A DNA stretch of 64,000 bases from Butyricicoccus pullicaecorum DSM 23266 (lineage in GTDB: Bacteria; Bacillota; Clostridia; Oscillospirales; Butyricicoccaceae), in assembly GCF_900167005.1 (NCBI RefSeq), contig NZ_FUXW01000006.1, positions 28,813-92,812 on the forward strand, given 5' to 3'. This document shows, piece by piece, positions 55,712 to 63,964 of this stretch. The position numbers and the translations under genes are program-made. The notes under the pieces were generated by a model that was given only the letters and a program-made list of their open reading frames with translations, did not search any database and was not told where the DNA came from. Every line of letters starts with the position of its first letter. Within the stretch, counting starts at the first letter, position 1.

Positions 55712-56860
55712 ATGCGTACCAAACGCCCCATTGAAATTACCGCAGATGCTTTCTCTGTTCACACCATCGAGTTATGCTACCATCCTACCATGAAAGAATT
55801 GCACCGAACGATTGACCGACTTTTTGCTCTGTCCCGGAAGATAGCTCATAAAGGTATGTTCCTGCTGCCCTCTAAGCATGCATCTTCAAAAACTTACAGT
55901 TGCCTTCTCTTCGCAGACCAAGGGGTTCGTCTGTACCTCTCTATCCTAAATTCCAACGATGTCCCTCGCGCATACGTCAAAATGTTTGTAAATCCTCGAA
56001 AATTGTTAGATTCCTCCAGCTCTTACCTAGGAATCATGCCACTGGATGAACAATCCTTCGTGCGCTTTTCCGAAAACTTCACCGATCTCATGCGCACCAT
56101 CGGACTTCCGGAATTCTTAGCTGACTGGCAGCTCAATCGCTGTGACCTCTGTGTCAATCTACAATTCGGCAAGAACAAGGTCGCACGTGAGCTTATGGCT
56201 GTCCTTCGCAAAAATGCACCGCGCGGGAAGTTTAAGCAGAAGCATTACATGGACTCTTCTCTATCTCCCCAAAAACTCAAGGAAAAGCGAAAACATTATC
56301 TGTGTTATGCAACCGACTCCGTTCGTCTGGTTGTCTATGATAAGATGTACCAGCTCACAGAAAACAAACTCATTCTGGCTCAGGAAAAGCTGCCAAATGG
56401 CGTTCTGCGCGTGGAACTGCAATGCCAGAAGAAATTCTTGAATTCACAAGCCAAAAAACTTGATTGTGATACAAATGCGTATGCCCTTCTTCGGTGTATG
56501 CAGCAGAATAGCGCGCATTACATTCTGAAATATGTGAAAAAGTGTTTTTGCAGCGGCATGCAGTATACGCCAGACGCGTTATTTCAGGCTCTGGAGGCTG
56601 CGAAAATCCGCGATCAGCTCAAACAGCCCATGCTGGCACTGTGTAATTCACTGCGTTACGTTTCTCTCGATCAAGCAATCAAAACCGTTCAAAAGCAGTA
56701 TCAGCTTTCCGAACAGAATATCCGGCGCATCCTCAAGAAGTTTCAAAAGCTAGGCATTTGCCCCATCCCACTGCGTACACGTTACTTCCGTTCTTCTTTG
56801 CCCAGCCTTCCCGATCTGCTGGATGCACTCGAGCAATCCGAATCGATTTGGCTGGAGTAA
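55712..56860 (+). CDS. Replication-initiator-like protein (phage/plasmid Rep)
   Basis: 382-aa protein. Segments WQLNRCDLCVNLQFG, DSVRLVVYDKMYQL and GVLRVELQCQKKF resemble the core of filamentous-phage gene II/X and rolling-circle plasmid initiators, including a YDK-type motif, and a helical C-terminal domain with a probable helix-turn-helix (SEQNIRRILKKFQKLGI) follows. AAAAGGAG precedes the ATG at 55712. If right, the island includes an integrated plasmid or a self-replicating mobilizable element. No closer family was recognised. Confidence 0.5.
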   Translation: MRTKRPIEITADAFSVHTIELCYHPTMKELHRTIDRLFALSRKIAHKGMFLLPSKHASSKTYSCLLFADQGVRLYLSILNSNDVPRAYVKMFVNPRKLLDSSSSYLGIMPLDEQSFVRFSENFTDLMRTIGLPEFLADWQLNRCDLCVNLQFGKNKVARELMAVLRKNAPRGKFKQKHYMDSSLSPQKLKEKRKHYLCYATDSVRLVVYDKMYQLTENKLILAQEKLPNGVLRVELQCQKKFLNSQAKKLDCDTNAYALLRCMQQNSAHYILKYVKKCFCSGMQYTPDALFQALEAAKIRDQLKQPMLALCNSLRYVSLDQAIKTVQKQYQLSEQNIRRILKKFQKLGICPIPLRTRYFRSSLPSLPDLLDALEQSESIWLE

Positions 56861-56974
56861 TCTATAGTATTTTCCTACCAATAATCGGACAAAATGATAA
56901 TGCTGTACATGTGATTTTCAAACAATTTCACATAAATATTATAGCAGCAGACACCGATACAGGAGGAATCTGCT

Positions 56975-57115
56975 ATGAATCAGGAACTAAAACGGACGGC
57001 TGAAAACATCTGGCTTTGCTACTTCAATGACTACCTTTACGAGCACAATATCATCAGCGAGGATATGCGCAATCGTATGATTGTGAAAATCAATGCCCGA
57101 AAATCCGAAACATAA
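56975..57115 (+). CDS. Small conserved-looking 46-aa protein
   Basis: Begins MNQELKRTAENIWLCYFNDY and ends NRMIVKINARKSET. A strong AGGAGG site lies 8 nt upstream. Similar short proteins (SHOCT-like layout: a start aromatic helix, then NxxxSxxExxRNRM, then a basic end) are familiar beside serine recombinases of Clostridial elements. Role unknown. A large stem-loop follows. Confidence 0.65.
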   Translation: MNQELKRTAENIWLCYFNDYLYEHNIISEDMRNRMIVKINARKSET

Positions 57116-57126
57116 TGATGGAATCG

Positions 57127-57174
57127 AGAAGGAATACAGTTGGCCCAATCCAATCGGCTGGCTGTATTCCTTCT
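57127..57174. repeat. 13-bp perfect inverted repeat (large stem-loop)
   Basis: AGAAGGAATACAG (57127-57139) and CTGTATTCCTTCT (57162-57174) flank a 22-nt loop that has its own TTGG/CCAA pair. There is no T-tract, so it is a poor terminator; a replication origin, transfer origin or recombination site is possible. Confidence 0.6.
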
Positions 57175-57246
57175 GCTGCAATCACGCCCTTTATATTTGC
57201 ATACAGGTGCCCAATATGATAAAATATTTTCATAGGAGGTGGGCTC

Positions 57247-57792
57247 ATGGAATCTCGCAGTGCAAAACTATTATGTTCTTCGGCTGGCGGATCAGCTTCT
57301 TCGCATGCGCAAAAATACCGCGTCGGTCTGCCCTCTGCCTGGGTCAAGGCAATGGCACTCTCGCAAGACTCCCCCGATCTGGAACTCACCTTTGAAAACG
57401 ACACCATTACCATCCGCAAGCGCAGTGCGCAAATCCCGGAAGACTTCATGCGCAGCGCCCGAATTGACCGACATCAGGTTAAAATCTATCTCTACTATCA
57501 CGCGGATACACTATGCAGCACCATCTATGCCGACTTCACCTCTCGTGTGGTGTCCATCGAGAATCATACCGACGTCCTCATTCACCGGGCATTCGGCTGT
57601 AATCTCTCCCCTACTTGGCAGGACTTCTTAATTTTTTTGGAAGAACGCTGCGTTCCGCGCACCCGCACCGGTCTGGACTCCATCTTAGAGGCCATGAATC
57701 TGGATACTTACGACCCCGTCAAAATCGTAGAACAAACCGAGGGGCGCATTGCCGGGGATCTGCAATGGCTATCGATCAGCGAGGTAAAATAA
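57247..57792 (+). CDS. AbrB/MazE-like protein paired with the HipA-like kinase (putative antitoxin)
   Basis: 181 aa. After a short leader, residues ~20-62 (QKYRVGLPSAWVKAMALS ... LELTFENDTITIRKR) have the swapped-hairpin AbrB look typical of antitoxin DNA-binding domains. The rest (YADFTSRVVSIENHT, NLSPTWQDFLIFLEERC, RTGLDSILEAMNL) is a separate helical domain likely to contact the partner. AGGAGG 7 nt upstream. The stop is directly abutted by the ATG of the kinase-like gene, a typical toxin-antitoxin layout with the antitoxin first. Confidence 0.62.
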   Translation: MESRSAKLLCSSAGGSASSHAQKYRVGLPSAWVKAMALSQDSPDLELTFENDTITIRKRSAQIPEDFMRSARIDRHQVKIYLYYHADTLCSTIYADFTSRVVSIENHTDVLIHRAFGCNLSPTWQDFLIFLEERCVPRTRTGLDSILEAMNLDTYDPVKIVEQTEGRIAGDLQWLSISEVK

Positions 57793-58608
57793 ATGTTTGA
57801 ACTCTACACCCACGATATTGTAGCCGCGACCTCGTCCAAAGGCAATCAGGAAAAATGGTATGATGCGCCAAGTGATCGCTGGTACAAACTGGACACCGGT
57901 GCGTTTGAAGCACTGTCAGAAACCATCGCCAGCTTTATACTGGCCCACAGCAATCTGTCCGATCTGGGGTTCTCCGCAGTCCCCTATCAGATTGAGAAAG
58001 TACGCGTGCATAAACGAGAACAAATTGCCTGTGTCAGTCCTAATTTTTTGCACCCGGGTGAGGAAATCGTCACCCTTGCCCACTTACTCAAAGCCGAACT
58101 CGGCGCAGACTATCAGCGTATCTTTCACAGCCGGTCATCCATCCCATCGCGCATGCAGATATTGGTGAACCAAGTCGAGCAGATCACCGGTCTTACACGG
58201 TTTGGCGCATATTTGACACTGTTATTTGAGTACGATGCACTCATTCTGAATGATGACAGGCACCTTAATAATATTGCCGTTCTGTATACGCCGACAGGGT
58301 ACCGCTATTGTCCCTTGTTCGATCACGGTGCTGGCTTCCTGCTCGATCCGGTGGCGTATGCCTTTGATATTGAAACAAACGCACTGATCAAACAGACAAT
58401 TGCAAAGCCATTTCGATGCAAGTTCTATACGCAGGTCAATGCCACCCGTAAGCTGTATAGCCCACAACTCAAACTTTCTCTGACCTCATCTGAGATACAA
58501 GACGCCGTGCAGCAGGCAGTCGCACATTACCCTGCACTCTATCATGCTGTGCTGCGCGATCGCGTCATGAATGTACTTGATAGACAACGGAAAATGTTGA
58601 AGCTGTAA
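57793..58608 (+). CDS. HipA-like serine/threonine kinase-fold protein (putative toxin)
   Basis: 271 aa. The C-lobe motif LILNDDRHLNNIAVL carries the catalytic NDDRHxxN of HipA/CtkA-type kinases, and PLFDHGAGFLLD the metal-binding DxG equivalent. The protein is shorter than HipA (~440 aa) and lacks HipA's N-terminal subdomain, resembling CtkA-like or HipT-like small kinases. It starts 0 nt after the AbrB-like gene. Growth arrest by phosphorylation of a translation factor is the family expectation; the target here is unknown. Confidence 0.7.
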   Translation: MFELYTHDIVAATSSKGNQEKWYDAPSDRWYKLDTGAFEALSETIASFILAHSNLSDLGFSAVPYQIEKVRVHKREQIACVSPNFLHPGEEIVTLAHLLKAELGADYQRIFHSRSSIPSRMQILVNQVEQITGLTRFGAYLTLLFEYDALILNDDRHLNNIAVLYTPTGYRYCPLFDHGAGFLLDPVAYAFDIETNALIKQTIAKPFRCKFYTQVNATRKLYSPQLKLSLTSSEIQDAVQQAVAHYPALYHAVLRDRVMNVLDRQRKMLKL

Positions 58609-58648
58609 CCTGTTATATTGCATACAAAAAATGAATCTCTATTTTTCA

Positions 58649-58679
58649 GGGAGGACAGAATGTCCTCCCTGTTCTTTTA
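58649..58679 (+). terminator. Terminator of the HipA-like gene
   Basis: AGGGAGGACA pairs with TGTCCTCCCT around a 3-nt loop, then GTTCTTTT on the plus strand. On the minus strand the same hairpin lies just past the micropeptide stop but without a T-tract. Confidence 0.8.
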
Positions 58680-58748
58680 GTCGTCATCATCTTCTTCCAA
58701 CAAATCGATAATCTCACCGATTACCACTAAAATTGTACCGAATCCCAT
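58677..58748 (-). CDS. Putative 23-residue acidic micropeptide at the end of the amidoligase operon
   Basis: ATG at 58748, TAA at 58677. The product begins MGFG, has a hydrophobic stretch TILVVIGEIIDLL and ends EEDDDD, six acidic residues in a row. AAAGGTGG lies 8 nt before the ATG, and the gap from the amidotransferase stop is only 18 nt, so it has the spacing of a translated operon gene. Being short it could be chance. If real, the acidic tail is an attractive substrate for the carboxylate-amine ligase encoded upstream. Confidence 0.42.
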   Translation of the reverse strand: MGFGTILVVIGEIIDLLEEDDDD

Positions 58749-58766
58749 TGTCTCACCCACCTTTCA

Positions 58767-59714
58767 TTAGTAATATGCACATAACAACTCGGCTGCCGCT
58801 TCGTGCAGCAACGCCGGATTGTACAGCAGTTCTTCGATTTTGCACGGATCATACCCCAAGTCAAGCAGCGCCAGTACCTCGTCTTCGGACACGCCCATAG
58901 ATTTCGCCGTCTGAATCAGAAGGTCGGTCTGACCGTCTATCGCTTCTGGCTCGTCCACTTCGTCGAACCACGAAAGCATGCGAAACCGTGGATTGCGCCA
59001 GAAGTGTTCAAAGCTGTGACTTGGAGTGAAGCGTTCGAAACTGCGCTGACCGGTTCGATCAATCTTCAAAATGTCACCCTCCTCCGTATGGATTTCTTCC
59101 CGATGGTGCAGGCGCAGCTTACACATCGCCCGCCGCAGAATTTCTTCGGTTGAGGCGTACAAGTAAAAGCCGCCGAAGTCGAAGATCGCGAGTGGGTTGT
59201 CGCCGCGGACAAAATATAAGTTGTCGTCCCGGTCAAGCACCGTAAAGACAAAAGAACCCTGGATTTTCTCCGCCATCGTGCTGATGGTCGTGAAATCCAG
59301 GGTTTTCTGTTGTTCGAGCAGCTGTACGGCAACATAACTATCGGTCTGAATGTGGGTATCCGGCAGATTCTCAGTCTGACGAAGCTCCTTGTCGTTCCAC
59401 AATACGCCATTGTGCGCCAAGGCAAAGGTTCCGGTCGACCAAGGGTGATTGTTGAAGTTGTCTGCCGGTTTGCCTTGGGTAGCAAGCCGGGTGTGTCCCA
59501 TGACGACACTCACACCATTGGGCACATGAAACTTTAACTTATGTGCGGCGAGCGGGCGCTTGAACACCTTGATGCTGCCACTGAAGTTGTACGCGATGCC
59601 CGTTGCGTCAGTTCCGCGCACTTCGCATTCCTTGCCAAGCACCTGTAAAATCCGATTTTTCTGCCGTGTTGTCAGTGTGTTTTGATAGTCGATCAGTCCA
59701 AACAGGCTGCACAT
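58767..59714 (-). CDS. Class II glutamine amidotransferase (Ntn-hydrolase)
   Basis: 315 aa. The second ATG (59714) is chosen because it puts the nucleophile Cys right after Met (MCSLFGL), as maturation requires, and has GAGGAGG at 7 nt; the first ATG is only 4 nt away. Family motifs: EVRGTDATGIAY, GHTRLATQGKPADNFNNHPW, LAHNGVLWN. It has no synthase domain (GlmS, PurF or asparagine synthetase), only a ~100-residue C-terminal extension with acidic ends. It should release ammonia from glutamine for the partner amidoligase, whose gene overlaps its start. Confidence 0.85.
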   Translation of the reverse strand: MCSLFGLIDYQNTLTTRQKNRILQVLGKECEVRGTDATGIAYNFSGSIKVFKRPLAAHKLKFHVPNGVSVVMGHTRLATQGKPADNFNNHPWSTGTFALAHNGVLWNDKELRQTENLPDTHIQTDSYVAVQLLEQQKTLDFTTISTMAEKIQGSFVFTVLDRDDNLYFVRGDNPLAIFDFGGFYLYASTEEILRRAMCKLRLHHREEIHTEEGDILKIDRTGQRSFERFTPSHSFEHFWRNPRFRMLSWFDEVDEPEAIDGQTDLLIQTAKSMGVSEDEVLALLDLGYDPCKIEELLYNPALLHEAAAELLCAYY

Positions 59715-60826
59715 CATTCATCCTCCTCGTAAACAATCGGGTCATTTTTGTAGAGATTCCGTTCTTTTAAGTACTGAATGAGCTCGGATTCGTGAATCCA
59801 GTCAAGGAAACCGTGCCAGGACAGCTCCTGCAATTCCTCATCAGACAATAAAACAGCCACGTCGCAGATGGCATTAACCAGCTGTAACGTGGCAATTAAA
59901 GTGTTGTATTTCAGGGTACCTCGGAAAATCCGAATCTCAACAGTGTCCTCGTTGGTAAGATTCACAGCGGTATAACGACCTGCACGAGAGTCCTTTGCTG
60001 ATTCCATCACAGCTTTCGGCGATAACTTCATGCCGTATCGTGCTGCCCAACGGTTGATCTGCCGCTCGGTACGTCGGGAAAATCGCAGGAGTTCAGTCCA
60101 GAACTTTTCGACAAAGTACAAAAGTCGAGCAATCGACAGTTCCTGCTCCTGCTCAGTCTCTCCGAAGGCTGCGCGGGAGATGTGAACGTGTAGTCCGCAA
60201 GTTGTCGTGCGGTGGCTGAGATAGCCGAGTCCGACCGCCTTGCGCAGGACATTTTTCCACGGCATCTGTTCCATGTGATACTGTAAGGTCATCGGATGCG
60301 TGACCAGTTCCATGCCGCAATCCAGCGATCCGTCGCTTTTAATGTACAGATTCTGCGCATCCTCGTTGGCGACATTTAAGATTTCACCGGCGTTCTTGCG
60401 GCTCTTGCCGTTGCCGTCGATCTCCAGTTCTACACCGAAGAAGCGTTCATTGTCGCGCTCACCATGGAAAATCAGCCGCGGTGTATAGCTGTAATCGTGG
60501 ATCGTTGCCTGCTGCAAACGAGCTTGCAGGCAGTCATAGCACAGCGGTTCGTCCTCGTCATCGTCCTCATAGTAGGCATCACTGTAGGAAATGACACGCC
60601 CGCAGCGCTCGCAATAGGTATAATGCCGCTCATAGCAACGCTCGCATAACGTGATGTTCTCGTCTCCGTGGTCGTCCGACAGGAACAGCCGCTCTCCACA
60701 GCAATCACAGACTGTCGTGTACATGTCCACGCAGTCCGGGCACAAAATCGTGTCTGCAACCATCGTGCAGGCATCCGCTGGGACTCGTTCACCGCAGCGC
60801 TCACAGACATAAAAATGATCGTTCAT
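59714..60826 (-). CDS. Amidoligase (GS-like fold carboxylate-amine ligase) with N-terminal zinc ribbons
   Basis: 370 aa. Residues 1-99 hold six Cys pairs (C8/C11, C29/C32, C40/C43, C61/C64, C72/C75, C96/C99), i.e. about three zinc ribbons, with an acidic stretch at 86-93. The catalytic domain then shows FFGVELEID (E133, E135), SDGSLDCGMELVTHPM, CGLHVHISRAAFG and NEDTVEIRIFRGTL, the glutamine-synthetase-like pattern of Amidoligase_2 (metal Glu's, His, nucleotide Arg). The family is predicted to form amide bonds on peptides or metabolites using ATP. RBS AAAGGAGG; overlaps the amidotransferase gene. Confidence 0.85.
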   Translation of the reverse strand: MNDHFYVCERCGERVPADACTMVADTILCPDCVDMYTTVCDCCGERLFLSDDHGDENITLCERCYERHYTYCERCGRVISYSDAYYEDDDEDEPLCYDCLQARLQQATIHDYSYTPRLIFHGERDNERFFGVELEIDGNGKSRKNAGEILNVANEDAQNLYIKSDGSLDCGMELVTHPMTLQYHMEQMPWKNVLRKAVGLGYLSHRTTTCGLHVHISRAAFGETEQEQELSIARLLYFVEKFWTELLRFSRRTERQINRWAARYGMKLSPKAVMESAKDSRAGRYTAVNLTNEDTVEIRIFRGTLKYNTLIATLQLVNAICDVAVLLSDEELQELSWHGFLDWIHESELIQYLKERNLYKNDPIVYEEDE

Positions 60827-60840
60827 AATGCAGTCCTCCT

Positions 60841-61122
60841 TTAATATTCTTCTGCCAACAGCATGGTGATATGGTCGGGATCCTCGATGATGTAGACCTT
60901 GGCCTTGACAGGTTGCTCGCCCGGAATCACAACAACGTGCTTATACTCCGGCTGTTCCTGAGCATGCTCAATGCGCTGGTGCTCGCCATCACAGGATAAT
61001 CGGAAGATTTGCAGATAATCCCGCTCGGGCACTTCCATGCTGTCGCGCATGTACCACAACAGTATTTGTAGCCAAGGCGGAATGGTGGTCTGGATACCAC
61101 GGGTGATGTAACGGGGTTTCAT
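60841..61122 (-). CDS. DUF960 family protein
   Basis: 93-aa protein: RYITRGIQTTIPPWLQILLW at the start, DYLQIFRL, HAQEQPEYKHV, then KVYIIEDPDHITMLLAEEY at the end, matching DUF960. Soluble; function unknown. It is the first gene of the operon, 14 nt before the amidoligase gene, with AAGGAG upstream. A hairpin GAAGCCGAAGGA/TCCTTCGGCTTT (61151-61178) and a TATACT -10 (near 61188) lie in its leader. Confidence 0.8.
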   Translation of the reverse strand: MKPRYITRGIQTTIPPWLQILLWYMRDSMEVPERDYLQIFRLSCDGEHQRIEHAQEQPEYKHVVVIPGEQPVKAKVYIIEDPDHITMLLAEEY

Positions 61123-61150
61123 TTGGATCAGCTCCTTATAGAATAGTAAA

Positions 61151-61178
61151 AGCCGAAGGATTCTCCTTCGGCTTCATT
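61151..61178 (-). terminator. Terminator-like hairpin in the amidoligase operon leader
   Basis: On the minus strand AAGCCGAAGGA pairs with TCCTTCGGCTT around a 3-nt loop, then TTACTATTC. It is about 20 nt before the DUF960 AAGGAG and after a TATACT -10, so it could attenuate the operon; it may equally end transcripts from the interrupted upstream ORF. Confidence 0.6.
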
Positions 61179-61260
61179 GTTATAGTATATATGTGCTTTT
61201 ATCTCAGATTCATATAGCAACCCGTCCGTATCTCAGCAATCACACACAGGTTGAGTAACT

Positions 61261-61411
61261 TCATATTGTAACATGCCCAGCATCCCAAAATAGGGCGCCG
61301 TTATGCAGCTGCTCATTCCAAAGAATGCCTGTACGCAGTAGCTCAGCAGTGTACATTTGCATATCGCGGCATTCGTATGACGTCCTGCATATTTGATCCG
61401 CTTCTATTACA
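61261..61411 (-). pseudogene. 3' exon of an ORF interrupted by the group II intron
   Basis: Reads in frame from the intron 3' boundary: 49 codons beginning VIEADQICRTSYECRDMQMY and ending in GHVTI, stop TGA at 61261. Joining it to the 5' exon at the window edge (63965-64000: ARPEAPLFIQR) gives an unbroken frame across the splice junction. Family not recognised; the bulk of the gene lies beyond the right edge. Confidence 0.6.
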
Positions 61412-61472
61412 GTAGGGTAAGAACCCGGCGCCTTGCCATATTGCTATGGTAGGTTTCCGAGAACTCCCCTCC

Positions 61473-61506
61473 GAACCGGACTTACACCTCTCAGCGTATC
61501 CGGCTC
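61473..61506 (-). ncRNA. Group II intron domain V
   Basis: 34-nt hairpin with the catalytic AGC triad at the base (GAGCCGGATACGC, GGTGTAAGTCCGGTTC on the other arm). It is 8 nt past the maturase stop codon, at the expected spacing. Confidence 0.85.
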
Positions 61507-61514
61507 TCCAGATG

Positions 61515-63347
61515 TCAGTCTAATTTCCCAGCGTGTAACTTATCGTGACAGTAGACGCAGAGTGCCATTGTCTTGCGCTTACGCCCAATCATGGCGATTT
61601 CCCATTGTTTTCTGCCACTTAAATCTTTGAGTTTTCGTACATGGTGTATTTCAAGCGGCACATTTTCTGCGCCGCACCACTCGCATTGGTTCGCTTGCAG
61701 TCTTTTAATCAGGCTGTTGCGTCCATAATTCTCAACGGCTCGTGCTACTATATCGGGATTTCCGCTTTCTACTTTGGTATTCCGGCGGAAACCGTCATTG
61801 TAGAACAGCACTTTTCCCACCTTGCCGTTTTTCTTCGGATACTCCACAACAAAATCTTTCCCTTGACGGTACTTGCGGATAATTCTGCTGATTCGTGTCC
61901 GATATTTTCCAGCAAAGGTTTTGAGCATACTGTATCTCATTACATAGTAGAAGTTATTGAGTACAGACACGTTGTTTGCAAGTCGGTAGTAGTTATACAA
62001 TCCACGGATTTCTGCGTTGTATTGGTTTAGGATTTCCAAATCGTCCAAGTGCAACAGGCGAGTGCGCCGGACAGGTTCCCAAACCTCTTTGTTTCCATTT
62101 TGTTTGTCGTATTTAATCTTGAGGGCATTGTAGGAGAACAGTCGTTTTACCCACTTATCATGGGGAACATAAAGTAAGACTTTTCCATTGTTTACCCGTC
62201 TGGTAGCCCCGGTTTTGGTCTTTTTGTTGTGTTCGCCTTTGGCGATTGTGACCTCATATCCCAAGAACTTCGCAGCGTCGTGTCCATGAGTAATCAATGT
62301 CTTTTCCTCGGACATTTCCAGATGGAGTTTGTCCCGGATAAAGCAGCCTACATCTTGTTTAATCTGTTCTGCGTCCTCTTTGCTGCCGATAACTCCAATT
62401 AAGAAATCATCGGCATATCGGATATAGCAAATCCGTTTATAGCTATCGTCCATCTGGTCGCTATACGGCATAGATTTCAGACTACGCCGCAGTTCCCGGA
62501 TTTCTGCAATTAAGCCCTCTTTTTCTTCCTCGCTCATTTTAGAGAGATTTCTTTTAAGCCTTTGTTCTTTCCCCCGGCAGACATCCAGCTTCTTCTTGAA
62601 CGCAGGATTGATTTTACGGCGGTTTCCGCAGTTGAATTTCTCTGCATACTCTGCCATATAGCTATCCAGTTCGTTCATGTAGATGTTTGCAAGGATAGGG
62701 CTGATGATGGAGCCTTGCGGAGTGCCGGAATAAGTATTGTGATAATTCCAATCCTCCATATATCCAGCTTTCAAGAACTTCCAGAGCAGACCGATGAAAT
62801 GTTCATCTGCAATCCGCTTTCGCAAAATAGCAATCAACACATGATGGTCTACGTTGTCAAAACAGCCCTTTATATCTCCCTCAACGAACCACTTTGTCCC
62901 CGTAAAATATTTCTGCACATATTTGAGTGCCGTATGACAGCTTCTGTTTATACGGAAACCGTGGGAATAGTCGCTAAAGGTTGGCTCATAAATACTCTCT
63001 AAGATGAGCCGCACCACCTCCTGTATCAGTTTATCGTCGAATGACGGTATCCCCAGAGGACGCATTTTCCCATTGGATTTCGGGATATACGTTCTCCTTG
63101 CCGGGTTAGGCTGATAACTAAAATCCCGCATCTTTTCAATGAGGGCGTTTATCCTTACCATTCCCATTCCGTCAATGGTTTTGCCGTCTGTTCCGGCTGT
63201 CATGTTGCCTGGTTTCGCCTGTATCCGCTGATATGCCAGCAGATAGAATTGTGGATTGTACAGGTTGCGGTATAACCGCTCGTACTTGTAACTCTTGTTA
63301 CACGCCTTGGATTTTAGGCTTTCCAACACATTTTCAGGACTTCTCAT
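61515..63347 (-). CDS. Group II intron reverse transcriptase/maturase with HNH endonuclease
   Basis: 610-aa multifunctional protein. The RT fingers-palm (residues ~50-340) has IPKSNGKMRPLGIPSFDDKLIQE, the palm GTPQGSIISPILANIYM and the active site RYADDFLIG (YADD). Maturase domain X follows at ~400-520. The C-terminal HNH domain shows CEWCGAENVPLEIHHVRKL and CVYCHDKLHAGK, used for second-strand cleavage during retrohoming. Encoded inside the intron; GAAAGG-type site upstream of the ATG. Confidence 0.95.
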   Translation of the reverse strand: MRSPENVLESLKSKACNKSYKYERLYRNLYNPQFYLLAYQRIQAKPGNMTAGTDGKTIDGMGMVRINALIEKMRDFSYQPNPARRTYIPKSNGKMRPLGIPSFDDKLIQEVVRLILESIYEPTFSDYSHGFRINRSCHTALKYVQKYFTGTKWFVEGDIKGCFDNVDHHVLIAILRKRIADEHFIGLLWKFLKAGYMEDWNYHNTYSGTPQGSIISPILANIYMNELDSYMAEYAEKFNCGNRRKINPAFKKKLDVCRGKEQRLKRNLSKMSEEEKEGLIAEIRELRRSLKSMPYSDQMDDSYKRICYIRYADDFLIGVIGSKEDAEQIKQDVGCFIRDKLHLEMSEEKTLITHGHDAAKFLGYEVTIAKGEHNKKTKTGATRRVNNGKVLLYVPHDKWVKRLFSYNALKIKYDKQNGNKEVWEPVRRTRLLHLDDLEILNQYNAEIRGLYNYYRLANNVSVLNNFYYVMRYSMLKTFAGKYRTRISRIIRKYRQGKDFVVEYPKKNGKVGKVLFYNDGFRRNTKVESGNPDIVARAVENYGRNSLIKRLQANQCEWCGAENVPLEIHHVRKLKDLSGRKQWEIAMIGRKRKTMALCVYCHDKLHAGKLD

Positions 63348-63964
63348 AATGCCTCACGCACCTTTCCTTTTTATGAATTGGTTGACATCCTGCCTCCCTT
63401 CGCCATGTAGACGGCTTTCCCGCCCTCGGACTACTACGGAGGCTCCGTTGCCATGCCGGATATTCAGCGTCATCTTTCTTGGGTTTTTACCCCTTGAAAT
63501 TTATCGCCTTGCGGCATTACGCATAGCCGGATAGTTCCGGCGTTCCGGTTTAGGCAATCTCCAGTTAGACACTTTGGGAAAAGCGTATTGTGATGTCGGT
63601 AGTGGGTTTTCGTCCTTTTCCGCTTACTGCGGCTGGCTGTCATAAGTATCGTGCGGTCTGTGTTTACCTGTCACATTCCGCTATGACATACGGCGAATAC
63701 AACCATCCTGCGCCGTCGGGTCGAGTATCCCGCCTCGGACTGCCCTTAAAGCAGTTTAGCCTTGCTCCTCATTCACAATGTTGCGTCTTGCCGCTCAGTC
63801 GTGGGTAGATGGTTTTCCCAACTTGCGATTTTTCCGATACGCTATTGTCCCCCTTGTGGTTTCCCTCCGAGGTAAATCGGATGACGCTAAAGTGACGCTT
63901 TTCACGTCTTTGATACTTTTCTTTACCGGCTTGCTAAAGCCGGGTTCCCAAAATGCCCGCACAC

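Larger units (their letters stand above)
61412..63964 (-). mobile_element. Group II intron with encoded maturase
   Basis: About 2.55 kb on the minus strand. The 5' boundary reads GTGTG (63960-63964), the consensus group II start, followed by ~600 nt of structured domain I-III RNA (63348-63964) with no ORF. The maturase gene is in the domain IV position. Domain V is a 34-nt hairpin starting GAGCCGG at 61473-61506 (AGC triad), and domain VI with its bulged A (GGTTCTTACCCTAC) gives the 3' end near 61412. It appears complete and probably active. Confidence 0.85.

Noticed and set aside
61140..61185. 13-codon leader-peptide-like ORF over the hairpin before DUF960
   Set aside because: No ribosome binding site and the ATG abuts the -10; probably chance within the palindrome.
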